Shown: positions 46,927 through 54,649 of the stretch, piece after piece
Numbering within the stretch: position 1 is the first letter of the stretch
How the letters are laid out: each line of letters begins with the position of its first letter
Assembly: GCA_963850205.1 (NCBI GenBank)
Contig: CAWKKJ010000011.1
Span: forward strand, 1 to 64,000
DNA: 64,000 nucleotides
Direction of reading: 5' to 3'
From: JACVRW01 sp963850205
Lineage (GTDB): Bacteria; Actinomycetota; Thermoleophilia; Solirubrobacterales; Thermoleophilaceae
The notes under the pieces: model-generated
Database searches by the model: none
What the model saw: the letters and a program-made list of their open reading frames with translations, nothing else
Told to the model about the DNA's origin: nothing
Program-made: the position numbers and the translations under genes

Positions 46927-47085
46927 GGGGGTCTGACGAGTTCCTCGGGTACGGGGGCTCGTCGACCCTCCGCCTGGCACGCGAGCCATACCGGCTGCTC
47001 GACGGCAGCGCCGGTTCGGTGGATACTGTGAGAGACGACTCGCACGGACGTCGCACTTGAATTCGGGCTCTTAGGCCCGCTTACG

Positions 47086-48642
47086 GTGGTCGAGCACGAG
47101 CAGGCCCTCGAGCTCGGCGGAGTCAAGCAGCGCTCTCTTCTCGCGATTCTGCTGCTGCACGCGAACCAGGTCGTCTCGACCGACCGACTGACCGACGAGC
47201 TGTGGGGAGCTGCACCGCCCCCCACCGCCGTCAAGAGCATCCAGGTCATGGTCTCCAGGCTGCGCAAGCAGCTGGGGGACGGCAGGCTCGCCACCCACGC
47301 ACCCGGCTACGTTCTCCGAGTCGAGCCCTCGCAGCTGGATCTGACCCGCTTCGAGCGCCTGGTCGACGAGGCGCGACACGCCGAACCGGCCGTCGCGGCC
47401 CAGAAGTTGCGCGAGTCGCTCGCAATCTGGCGCGGGCCGCCGCTAGCCGACCTGGCGTACGAGCCCTTCGCGCAGACCGAGATCGCCCGGCTCGAGGAGT
47501 TGCGCCTCGCCGCGCTCGACCGGCGGATCGACGCCGATCTCGCCAGCGGCCTCCATGCCGACCTGGTCGGCGAGCTCCAGGCGCTGGTTGCCGAGCATCC
47601 GCTACGAGAGCGCCTGCGCTGCCAGCTCATGATTGCCCTCTACCGCTCAGCCCGGCAAGCGGAGGCCCTCGACGTCTACAGCGCGGCCCGGCGCAAGCTC
47701 TCCGAGGAGCTTGGCCTGGAGCCGAGCGAGGAGCTGAAGCAGCTCGAGCAGGCGATCCTCCGGCAGGACCCGGCTCTCGAGCTACCAGGGCCCGCGCCCA
47801 CGCCGGCGTCTAGCGGGGCGCCCGACCGAACCCTCCTGATCGTCCCGACGGCTCTCGACGCCCTCGGGTCGCTCCTGGGTCTCGCCCGGCCGCTGGCAGC
47901 GTCGACGCCGCCCCGCGAGCTGATCGTCGCCGGGATCGTCCAGCCGGCCGAGGTCCCCGCCGCGACGGCGGTGCTGGGCGATCGCCGCGAGGAGCTCCTT
48001 TCGGAGGGGCTCGCCGTGAGGACCGCCGCCTTCTCCTCGCCCGCTCCGGGCGACGACATCGTTCGGCTCGCGTCTCAGGATAACGTGGACCTGGTCCTCA
48101 TGGACGCCGGCCGCTCGCCGCTGGGCGGGCACGCAAGGCTGGTCCTCGAGCAGGCGCCGTGCGACGTGGCCTTGCTGGTCGAGGCGGGCGGCTCGCTTCG
48201 CGGCGGATCGGTGGTGGTGCCCTTCGGGGCCGCCAGCCACGACTGGGCCGCGCTCGAGCTGGGTGCCTGGGTGGCCCAGGCCACCTCCTCTGCGCTCCGG
48301 CTCATCGGCGCGACCTCCGACCAGAGCGCCGGAGGCAGAGACGCCAGCCGGCTCCTCGCGGACGCGTCGCTGATCATTCAGCGCACGGCGGGAATCGTCG
48401 CCGAACCGCTACTCGCGACCCCTGGCCGCCAGGGAGTCATGGCCCTCGCCGAGGGTGCCGGCCTCCTGGTCGTCGGGCTCTCCGAGCGTTGGCGTCAGGA
48501 AGGGCTCGGGCAGGTGCGCGGAGAGATCGCCGAGGCCCCACCCGCGCCGACGGTCCTCGTCCGCAGAGGGCCGCGGCCGGGCGGGCTCGCCCCGGCGGAG
48601 ACTCGAACTCGCTTCAGCTGGTCGCTGACGGGGGCAACCTGA
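47086..48642 (+). CDS. BTAD (AfsR/SARP-type) transcriptional regulator with C-terminal UspA-like domains
   Basis: 518 residues as read. Residues 1-75 are an OmpR-type winged helix whose first strand (EFGLLGPLTVV) lies just upstream without a start codon; cacttgaattc there suggests a lost base in a TTG start. Residues 80-228 are the BTAD helical-repeat domain (FERLVDEARHAEPAVAAQKL, AALDRRIDADLASGLHADLV, QAEALDVYSAARRKLSEELG). From 245 on come two UspA-like sandwiches: RTLLIVPTALDALGSLLGLA, VDLVLMDAGRSPLGG, then GGSVVVPFGAASHDWAALEL and LLVVGLSERWRQEGLGQV. BTAD regulators activate nearby operons; the UspA part may sense nucleotide or stress. Its TGA overlaps the kinase ATG. Likely the module's regulator. 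Confidence 0.85.
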   Translation: MVEHEQALELGGVKQRSLLAILLLHANQVVSTDRLTDELWGAAPPPTAVKSIQVMVSRLRKQLGDGRLATHAPGYVLRVEPSQLDLTRFERLVDEARHAEPAVAAQKLRESLAIWRGPPLADLAYEPFAQTEIARLEELRLAALDRRIDADLASGLHADLVGELQALVAEHPLRERLRCQLMIALYRSARQAEALDVYSAARRKLSEELGLEPSEELKQLEQAILRQDPALELPGPAPTPASSGAPDRTLLIVPTALDALGSLLGLARPLAASTPPRELIVAGIVQPAEVPAATAVLGDRREELLSEGLAVRTAAFSSPAPGDDIVRLASQDNVDLVLMDAGRSPLGGHARLVLEQAPCDVALLVEAGGSLRGGSVVVPFGAASHDWAALELGAWVAQATSSALRLIGATSDQSAGGRDASRLLADASLIIQRTAGIVAEPLLATPGRQGVMALAEGAGLLVVGLSERWRQEGLGQVRGEIAEAPPAPTVLVRRGPRPGGLAPAETRTRFSWSLTGAT

Positions 48643-50528
48643 TGATCCTGGCGATCAGCCCGGGCGCGACGTTTGCCCGGTATCGAGTGGAGTCGCTGGT
48701 GGGACGCGGCGGGATGGGCGTGGTGTACCGCGCGAGGGATCTGTCGCTGGAGCGGCCGGTCGCGCTGAAGCTGATCGCTCCCGAGCTCGCGCAGGACGAG
48801 CACTTCCGAGCCCGCTTTCTCAAGGAGCCGAAGCTCGCCGCCTCGCTCGATCACCCGAGCGTGGTCCCGATCTACGAGGCGGGCGAGTGGGAGGGACAGC
48901 TCTACCTGGCCATGCGGTACGTCGAGGGGAGCGACCTGCGGACGGTGATCGAGCGCGACGGGGAGCTCTCGCCCGAGCGTACGGTGGAGATCCTCACGCA
49001 GGTCGCGGACGCCCTCGACGCCGCCCATCGGCGCGGCCTGGTTCACCGTGACGTGAAGCCGGCGAACGTCCTCCTCGACGACGACGGTCACGCCTACCTG
49101 ACCGACTTCGGCATCACCAAGCAGCTGGGCGGGCTCACTACCGACAGCGAACGCCTGGTGGGAACGCTGGACTACCTCGCTCCGGAGCAGATCCGCGCCG
49201 AGGCAGTGGACGGTCGCGCGGATTGCTACGCGCTGGGGTGCGTGCTCTACGAGTGCCTCACCGCAACGCCACCGTTCCGACGGGCGACGGAGGCGGAAAC
49301 GCTCTGGGCGCACATGCAGGAAGAGCCGTTGCCGCTACCGGAAAACACGGCGCTCGACAAGGTGATTCATCGGGCGCTCGCCAAGGAGCGGGAGGACCGT
49401 TACGGAACCTGCTCGGAGTTGGTCGATGCGGCCGGTGAAGCGCTCGGGGTCGGCGCGCACACCCTCGGTGTCCGCCGGCGCTCCCGCGCCACCCTGTTGC
49501 TGCTTCTCGCCGGTGTTCTCCTCGGGGCGGCGGTGGTGCTCGCGCTGGCCCGGAGCACGGGTGACCAAGTCTCGGACCCTGGTGCGCTGCTCGACGTCGC
49601 AACCAACTCCGTCGCCGCCGTCGACGCCAAAACGGGCAAGCTTGGGATGACGGCGTCGCTCCCCGGACGCCCGACCGACGTAGCGGCAGGCGGAGGAACC
49701 GCGTGGGTCGCGACGGTCGACTCGACGGCGGTCACAGGCGTGAACGGGCGGACGCGGTCGATCTTGCCCTCGGTTCGGCCGCCTGGAAGCGCCGACGCGG
49801 TCGCCGTGGGAGAAGGCTCGGCTTGGGTGGCCGACGGCAGGCGCGGCGTCCTTGCCCGCATCGAACCAGGCTATGAGCGAGCCGGACCACCGATCTCCTT
49901 CCCGCGCGCCCGTCAGCGACCTGAGCAGTCGATGCGGCTACGGGCGCCCCGCGCGGCGCTCGCGGCCGGTGCCGGCGCCGTTTGGGTGACCAACGGCTCA
50001 GACCGGCTGATGCGGGTCGATCCCGACACCGGCCGGATGACGGAGATCCAGGCCGGCCGCCCCCTGAACGGCGTCGCCGTTGGCGCCGGCGCGGCTTGGG
50101 CGATCAGTTCGAGATCGGCGACGGTGGTGCGCGTGGATCCGTCGACCATGCGGGTGACCGACCAGATCCCGATCGCCGGGCGTCCCGGCGTAGGGGCTCC
50201 GTTCCCGCTCGCGATCGCCGCGACCACGCGGGCGGTGTGGGTCCTCAACGGCAACACCGCGAACGTCACCCGGATCGATCCGCGAACCCGGCGTGTCGTC
50301 TCGACGATCCCGATCGGGGTCGACCGAGTGCCGGCGGACATCGCGGCGGCGGGCCGCACCGCGTGGGTTGCGAACGGGGACGGTTCCCTGTCGCGCCTCG
50401 ACGTTGGGGCGGCTGCGGCCAAGTCGATCTGGGTCGGCGAGTCGCTGGAGAGGGTGGCGGCGGAGGGTGCCCGGGTCTGGATCACCACGACCGCTTTCGA
50501 TCAGAAGCTTCCAGGAGGTGCAGGATGA
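48642..50528 (+). CDS. Membrane Ser/Thr protein kinase with extracytoplasmic beta-propeller
   Basis: 628 residues. Kinase core, residues 14-265: glycine loop GRGGMGVVYRA, Lys43 in ALKLI, HRDVKPAN (Asp137), DFGITK (155-160) and PEQIRAEAVDGRADCYALGC, all catalytic residues present. Then a single membrane helix (283-303) and an outside domain from 310: at least six YncE/NHL-like blades with VAVGEGSAWVADG, AGAGAVWVTNGSDRLMRVDP, VAVGAGAAWAISS and RAVWVLNGNTANVTRIDP. No PASTA domains. This is the PknD-like plan: outside propeller binds a ligand and drives kinase activity inside. Its stop overlaps the ATG of the binding-protein gene (ATGA). Confidence 0.9.
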   Translation: MILAISPGATFARYRVESLVGRGGMGVVYRARDLSLERPVALKLIAPELAQDEHFRARFLKEPKLAASLDHPSVVPIYEAGEWEGQLYLAMRYVEGSDLRTVIERDGELSPERTVEILTQVADALDAAHRRGLVHRDVKPANVLLDDDGHAYLTDFGITKQLGGLTTDSERLVGTLDYLAPEQIRAEAVDGRADCYALGCVLYECLTATPPFRRATEAETLWAHMQEEPLPLPENTALDKVIHRALAKEREDRYGTCSELVDAAGEALGVGAHTLGVRRRSRATLLLLLAGVLLGAAVVLALARSTGDQVSDPGALLDVATNSVAAVDAKTGKLGMTASLPGRPTDVAAGGGTAWVATVDSTAVTGVNGRTRSILPSVRPPGSADAVAVGEGSAWVADGRRGVLARIEPGYERAGPPISFPRARQRPEQSMRLRAPRAALAAGAGAVWVTNGSDRLMRVDPDTGRMTEIQAGRPLNGVAVGAGAAWAISSRSATVVRVDPSTMRVTDQIPIAGRPGVGAPFPLAIAATTRAVWVLNGNTANVTRIDPRTRRVVSTIPIGVDRVPADIAAAGRTAWVANGDGSLSRLDVGAAAAKSIWVGESLERVAAEGARVWITTTAFDQKLPGGAG

Positions 50529-51829
50529 TGCGAGCCGCGTGGATCGGAGCCGTGGCGGTTGCGGCCGTGTGGGTTGCGGCATGCGGCGGCGACGACGGCC
50601 GGGACGAAAACATCCCGCCCGCACGGCCCGTCGAGGTGTCAGGTTGCTCGCCGGTGACCTACGGAGGCGAGGGCCGCCCCGACTTCCTCATCGCCACGAG
50701 TTCGGCGTTGCAGGGCGAGTACACGGGCCACGGCATTCAGATCGCTCAGGCGCTGAAGCTCGTGCTCGCAGAGCGGGGCTGGCGCGCGGGCGACCACGGC
50801 GTAGGCCTGCAGATTTGCGACGAGGTGTCCGCCTCCGGCGATGCGGCAAGCCCGGCGAAGTGTCGGCGCAACGCGCACGCGTTCGCCCGTAACCGCAGTG
50901 TGCTCGTGGTCCACGGTCCGCTGTTCTCGAGCTGTGCGATCGAGATGGCACCAATCCTGAACCGCGCCCCGGGCGGACCTTTGCCCGCGCTGAGCGCGGG
51001 TCCGACCTATCTCGGCCTGACGCGGTCGGGTCCCGGCGTCGGACGCGATGAGCCGGAGAAGTACTTCCCGACGGGGCAGCGCAGCTTCCTGCGCATCGTC
51101 CCCGCCGACGACGCGCAGGGCGCGGCCGGTGCCCTCTACGCCAAGCAACAGGGTGCGCGACGGCTGTTCGTGCTGAACGACGACCAGCCCTACGGGTTCG
51201 GGGTGGCCGAGGCCTTTCGCCTAGCGGGTGAGAGGATCGGGCTCGCTATCGCCGGGACCGGACGATGGGACCCGAAGGCACGTAGCTTCCATGCTCTGGC
51301 GGAGCGCATCCAGGGAGCCGGGGCGGACACGGTGTACCTGGGCGGATACCCCTTCGAGGGTGGGCCGCGGCTGGTGAAGGCGCTGCGCGAGGCGCTCGGC
51401 CCGGAGGCGCAGATCATCGCTCCCGATGCGTGGAACAACCTGGCCGTCGTCGAGGGCGCCGGCGTCGCGGCAGAGGGGTTCAGCCCGACGATCGCGGTGC
51501 TGCCCAACGGCAAGCTGCCCCCGGCGGGACGCGAGTTCGCCGCCGGGTTCGAGGAGCGGTTCCGGGCACGCCCGTGCTGCGTCTCGGTCCACTCCGCGCA
51601 GGCCGCTCACATGATGCTCGACGCGATCGCGGACTCCGACGGCGCCCGCGCGCAGGTGCTGGAGAACCTCTTCGACGCCCAGGTGGATGACGGTTACATC
51701 GGCGACTTCGAGATCGACCGCTACGGGGACACCACCCTCAACAAGATCGCGGTATATCGCATCGTCCACGGCCGGCTGCGCTTCCAGACCGCGATCACGC
51801 CTCCGGCCGAGCTGCTCGCCCGGAGGTAG
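50525..51829 (+). CDS. Type-1 periplasmic-binding lipoprotein (branched-chain amino-acid ABC-type)
   Basis: 434 residues with a lipoprotein signal: MMRAAWIGAVAVAAVWVAAC, Cys20 as lipidation site, then GGDDG linker. The rest is a type-1 periplasmic-binding fold: TSSALQGEYTGHGIQIAQAL, VHGPLFSSCAIEMAPILNRA, FLRIVPADDAQGAAGALYA, LNDDQPYGFGVAEAFRLAGE and GADTVYLGGYPFEGGPRLVK, like Leu/Ile/Val-binding proteins. No permease or ATPase is encoded anywhere nearby, so a sensory rather than transport role is likely. It overlaps the kinase gene by 4 nt; the next gene starts after 113 nt. Confidence 0.9.
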   Translation: MMRAAWIGAVAVAAVWVAACGGDDGRDENIPPARPVEVSGCSPVTYGGEGRPDFLIATSSALQGEYTGHGIQIAQALKLVLAERGWRAGDHGVGLQICDEVSASGDAASPAKCRRNAHAFARNRSVLVVHGPLFSSCAIEMAPILNRAPGGPLPALSAGPTYLGLTRSGPGVGRDEPEKYFPTGQRSFLRIVPADDAQGAAGALYAKQQGARRLFVLNDDQPYGFGVAEAFRLAGERIGLAIAGTGRWDPKARSFHALAERIQGAGADTVYLGGYPFEGGPRLVKALREALGPEAQIIAPDAWNNLAVVEGAGVAAEGFSPTIAVLPNGKLPPAGREFAAGFEERFRARPCCVSVHSAQAAHMMLDAIADSDGARAQVLENLFDAQVDDGYIGDFEIDRYGDTTLNKIAVYRIVHGRLRFQTAITPPAELLARR

Positions 51830-51942
51830 CCGGGTCCGGCTCTTACCGGCGCTTACCGGGAGCCACCCCTCGCTGTTACCGCCGTGACGGACGGTGAGCA
51901 GCGAACCGGCCGCACCGGGCGGCCCACACCGAAGGAGGCGAA

Positions 51943-52305
51943 ATGCTTCGACGTAACCAGCTCATCGGCACCGCCATCCTGGCGCTGGCGTGCTCCCTGC
52001 CCGCGCCCGCCGCGATGTCGCAGGTCGACCTGCGCAATCCCGACAGCCGCCAGGCGACACCCCCCCCGTCGTTCGACGAGGGCTACCGGGACCTGCGCAA
52101 TCCCGACAGCCGCCAGGCGCCCGGCGGAGCCGAGGAGCCGGCGCCCGTGATCGAGGTCCGCGAGGTGCCGTCCAGCGGCTTCAGCTGGGCTGACGCCGGC
52201 ATCGGCGCGGCCGGCATGCTGGGCCTGTTCAGCCTCGCTGCCGGATCCCTGCTGCTCGTCACCAACCGTCGGCGTCGGCGGGGTTGGCAGGCGGCCACCC
52301 GCTGA
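51943..52305 (+). CDS. Small membrane protein with two DLRNPDSRQA repeats
   Basis: 120 residues from ATG 51943. N-terminal signal (QLIGTAILALACSLPAPAAM), then a short outside region with two exact copies of DLRNPDSRQA (residues 29-38, 50-59), a Pro/Glu linker and one membrane helix (residues 86-106, IGAAGMLGLFSLAAGSLLLV) with a basic cytoplasmic tail. The repeat is exact also at DNA level (30 bp at 52027 and 52090), suggesting a young duplication or selection on the sequence. D-LR-PD-R motifs recur in actinobacterial small proteins of unknown role. It is co-directional with the kinase and binding-protein genes, so it may be a module membrane partner. Confidence 0.72.
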   Translation: MLRRNQLIGTAILALACSLPAPAAMSQVDLRNPDSRQATPPPSFDEGYRDLRNPDSRQAPGGAEEPAPVIEVREVPSSGFSWADAGIGAAGMLGLFSLAAGSLLLVTNRRRRRGWQAATR

Positions 52306-52322
52306 ACGCCGGTCCCGACGCT

Positions 52323-52349
52323 AGGGGCGGCGCCGCCGGCGCCGCCCCT
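52323..52349 (+). terminator. Strong hairpin after the signalling module
   Basis: aggggcggcgcc pairs perfectly with ggcgccgcccct around a three-base loop, 18 nt after the small repeat-protein stop. No U-run follows, so termination would be by stem strength alone or with Rho. Confidence 0.6.
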
Positions 52350-52371
52350 CGTCAGGCTCGTGCGAATCGAT

Positions 52372-52484
52372 GCGCCAAGCGCCGCCTGGTTGCGGGGTAA
52401 GGGGCGTGCTACCCGGTACATCGTCGAGTTTGCCCCACATGAGGGGGCAAAGTCATCAATGCTCCAGCGATGAGGGAAGCGCCC
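52372..52484 (+). repeat. Direct repeat copy B (~112 bp) right of the signalling module
   Basis: Second copy of the repeat at 46815-46926, same orientation. Here the inner palindrome is complete: tttgcccc at 52429-52436 and ggggcaaa at 52444-52451, with a 7-base loop. The flanking gggtaaggggcgtgctacc and gcaaagtcatcaatgc stretches match copy A. It ends 25 nt before the end of the nfo gene. The pair brackets 5.4 kb. Confidence 0.88.
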
Positions 52485-52509
52485 CCGCCTCCGCCTTGTA
52501 CCGGACGCG

Positions 52510-53385
52510 CTAGTCCCCGCCACGCCGCCGCCGCGACCGCAGCCCGTTGCGGCGCAGCTCCTTCATCCGGTCGACGTCGACCTTCTCGACGCCCCGCCCC
52601 TCCACCCCCGGCCCCTCGAAGAGCACCGGCAGCTTCTCGAAGCGGGGCTCCGACAGGAACGCGCCGCAGCCGCGGGCGCCGATCTCGCCGTCGCCGGGCG
52701 GGGCGTGGCGGTCGCGGTTGGAGCCGAGCGGCGTCTGCGAGTCGTTCAGGTGCAGGCAGCGCAGCCGCCGCATGCCGATCACACTGGCGTAGCGGTCGAC
52801 CACGTCGGCCACCTTGTCCGCGGTGGTGAGGTCGAAGCCGCTCGCGTACAGATGGCAGGAGTCGAGGCAGACGCCGATCCGCTTGTCGCCCCCGGCGAGG
52901 TCGATCATCTCGCGCAGCTCCTCGAACGAGCGTCCGAGCGTGTTGCCCGCGCCGGCGGTGTTCTCGAGCAGCAGGCGGCAGGAATCCGACTCGGCGAGGG
53001 CCTCCTTGACCATCTCGCCCACGCGGGGCAGCGCCTCCTCCAGCGGCTCACTCGTCGCCGAGCCAGGATGCACGACCACGCCGGCCGCCTTGATCTCGTC
53101 GCCCATCCGAAGCGCATGGATCAGCGAGGCGGCCGACTTCTTGCGCATCTCCCTGTCCTTGGTGGCCGGGTTGATGAGGTAGACGGCGTGGATCGTGACC
53201 GAGCGGATCGGCCCGCCCTTCATCCGCTCGAGGAACTCGGCCACGTCGTCGGGCTTCCAGCGGGTGGGGCGCCACTGGCGCGGCGACTGGTTGAAGACCT
53301 GGATCGCGTCGCAGCTGCGCTCGACCCCGCGCTCGTGCGCCTGCACGAGCCCGCCCGCCGTGGAGACGTGTGCGCCGATTAGCAT
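52510..53385 (-). CDS. nfo: Deoxyribonuclease IV (endonuclease IV)
   Basis: 291 residues from ATG 53385. AP endonuclease family 2: LIGAHVSTAGGLVQAHERGV at the start, SVTIHAVYLINPATKDREMR, the metal-binding VVVHPGS, LLENTAGAGNTLG, GVCLDSCHLYASGFD and LNDSQTPLGSNRDRHAPPGDGEIG. TIM-barrel, tri-zinc site. It nicks DNA at abasic sites. Starts are divergent from gltX with only 7 nt between (GTG at 53393), so they share a promoter stretch. Confidence 0.95.
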   Translation of the reverse strand: MLIGAHVSTAGGLVQAHERGVERSCDAIQVFNQSPRQWRPTRWKPDDVAEFLERMKGGPIRSVTIHAVYLINPATKDREMRKKSAASLIHALRMGDEIKAAGVVVHPGSATSEPLEEALPRVGEMVKEALAESDSCRLLLENTAGAGNTLGRSFEELREMIDLAGGDKRIGVCLDSCHLYASGFDLTTADKVADVVDRYASVIGMRRLRCLHLNDSQTPLGSNRDRHAPPGDGEIGARGCGAFLSEPRFEKLPVLFEGPGVEGRGVEKVDVDRMKELRRNGLRSRRRRGGD

Positions 53386-53392
53386 CGCTCGG

Positions 53393-54649
53393 GTGAGAGT
53401 GAGATTTGCGCCCTCCCCGACGGGCGTGCTGCACATCGGCGGCGCGAGGACGGCACTGTACAACTGGCTCCTCGCCCGCGGGCGCGGCGGCACCTTCGTG
53501 CTCCGGATCGAGGACACCGACCGCGAGCGCTCGACCCCGGAGAACGTCGAGCAGATCACCGACGCGCTGCGCTGGCTCGAGCTCGACTGGGACGAGGGAC
53601 CGCTGTCGCAGTGGGAGCGGCGCGAGCGCCACGCCGAGGTGGTCGACCGCCTCGTGGCCGACGGTCACGCCTACGAGGACGAGGGCGCGATCCGGCTGCG
53701 GGTGCCCGAGGAGGGGGAGACCGTGGTCTCCGACCTCATCCGCGGGGACATCGCCTTCCCCCACGACGCCATCAAGGACTTCGTCATCCGCCGCTCGGAC
53801 GGCAGCCCGCTCTACAACTTGGCCGTGGCGGTGGACGATCTCGACATGGAGATCACCGACGTGGTGCGCGGGGACGACCACATCTCCAACACGCCGCGCC
53901 AGGTGATGATCCTGCGGGCCCTGGGCGAGGAGCCGCCCGTCTACGCCCACCTGCCGCTGCTGCACGGGCCCGACGGCAAGAAGCTCTCCAAGCGCCACGG
54001 AGCGGCCTCGGTGCAGGAGCTGCGGGAGGCGGGCTACCTGCCGGAGGCGGTGCGCAACTACGTCTCGTTGCTGGGCTGGGGCTACGACGAGTCCACCACG
54101 TTCTTCACCACCGACGAGCTGGTGGAGCGCTTCGCCCTCGAGCGGGTGTCGAAGAACCCGGCGGTCTTCGACGAGCAGAAGCTGCGCTGGATGAACGGCC
54201 GCTACCTGCGCGAGCTCGACCCAGCCGATCTCCGCGGGCGGCTGGAGGACCTTCTCGGCCGTGAGGTGCCGCCGGAGGCGGTGGCGATCAGCCAGGAGAA
54301 GATGCAGACCCTGGCCGACTTCTGGCCGCTGGCGGGCTTCTTGGCCGAGCGGCCCGCGAGCTACGACGAAAAGGCCTGGGGCAAGGTGATGACAGGCGAC
54401 GCGCCCGAGCGCCTCCGCGCGGCTCGCGACGCGCTGGCGGCGGCCGAGCCGTTCGACGTGGAGACCGTCGAGACCGCCCTGCGCGGGGTGGTGGACCGGC
54501 TCGCGGTGAAGCCCAAGGAGGTTTTCCAGCCGATCCGGGTGGCCATCACCGGCACCACCGTGTCGCCGGGGATCTTCGAGTCGGTGGCGGCGCTGGGGCG
54601 GGACGAGACGCTGGCCCGCATCGACGCTGCGCTCGACCGGGCAGGCTAG
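53393..54649 (+). CDS. gltX: Glutamyl-tRNA synthetase
   Basis: 418 residues from GTG 53393. Class I core with RFAPSPTGVLHIGGARTALY (HIGG at 14-17), FVLRIEDTDRERSTPENVE, NLAVAVDDLDMEITDVVRG and KKLSKRHGAASV (KLSKR at 197-201). The anticodon-binding C-domain is short but present (LRWMNGRYLRELDPADL, VKPKEVFQPIRVAITG). About 50 residues shorter than the usual 470, mainly in the C-domain, a size I recall from related actinobacteria. Charges tRNA-Glu (perhaps tRNA-Gln too). Convergent with the photolyase gene, overlapping its end by 4 nt. Confidence 0.96.
   Translation: MRVRFAPSPTGVLHIGGARTALYNWLLARGRGGTFVLRIEDTDRERSTPENVEQITDALRWLELDWDEGPLSQWERRERHAEVVDRLVADGHAYEDEGAIRLRVPEEGETVVSDLIRGDIAFPHDAIKDFVIRRSDGSPLYNLAVAVDDLDMEITDVVRGDDHISNTPRQVMILRALGEEPPVYAHLPLLHGPDGKKLSKRHGAASVQELREAGYLPEAVRNYVSLLGWGYDESTTFFTTDELVERFALERVSKNPAVFDEQKLRWMNGRYLRELDPADLRGRLEDLLGREVPPEAVAISQEKMQTLADFWPLAGFLAERPASYDEKAWGKVMTGDAPERLRAARDALAAAEPFDVETVETALRGVVDRLAVKPKEVFQPIRVAITGTTVSPGIFESVAALGRDETLARIDAALDRAG

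Noticed and set aside
46815..52484. Repeat pair considered as a CRISPR or composite transposon
   Set aside because: Only two copies 5.4 kb apart, no spacer-repeat structure, no transposase between them, and no visible target duplication.
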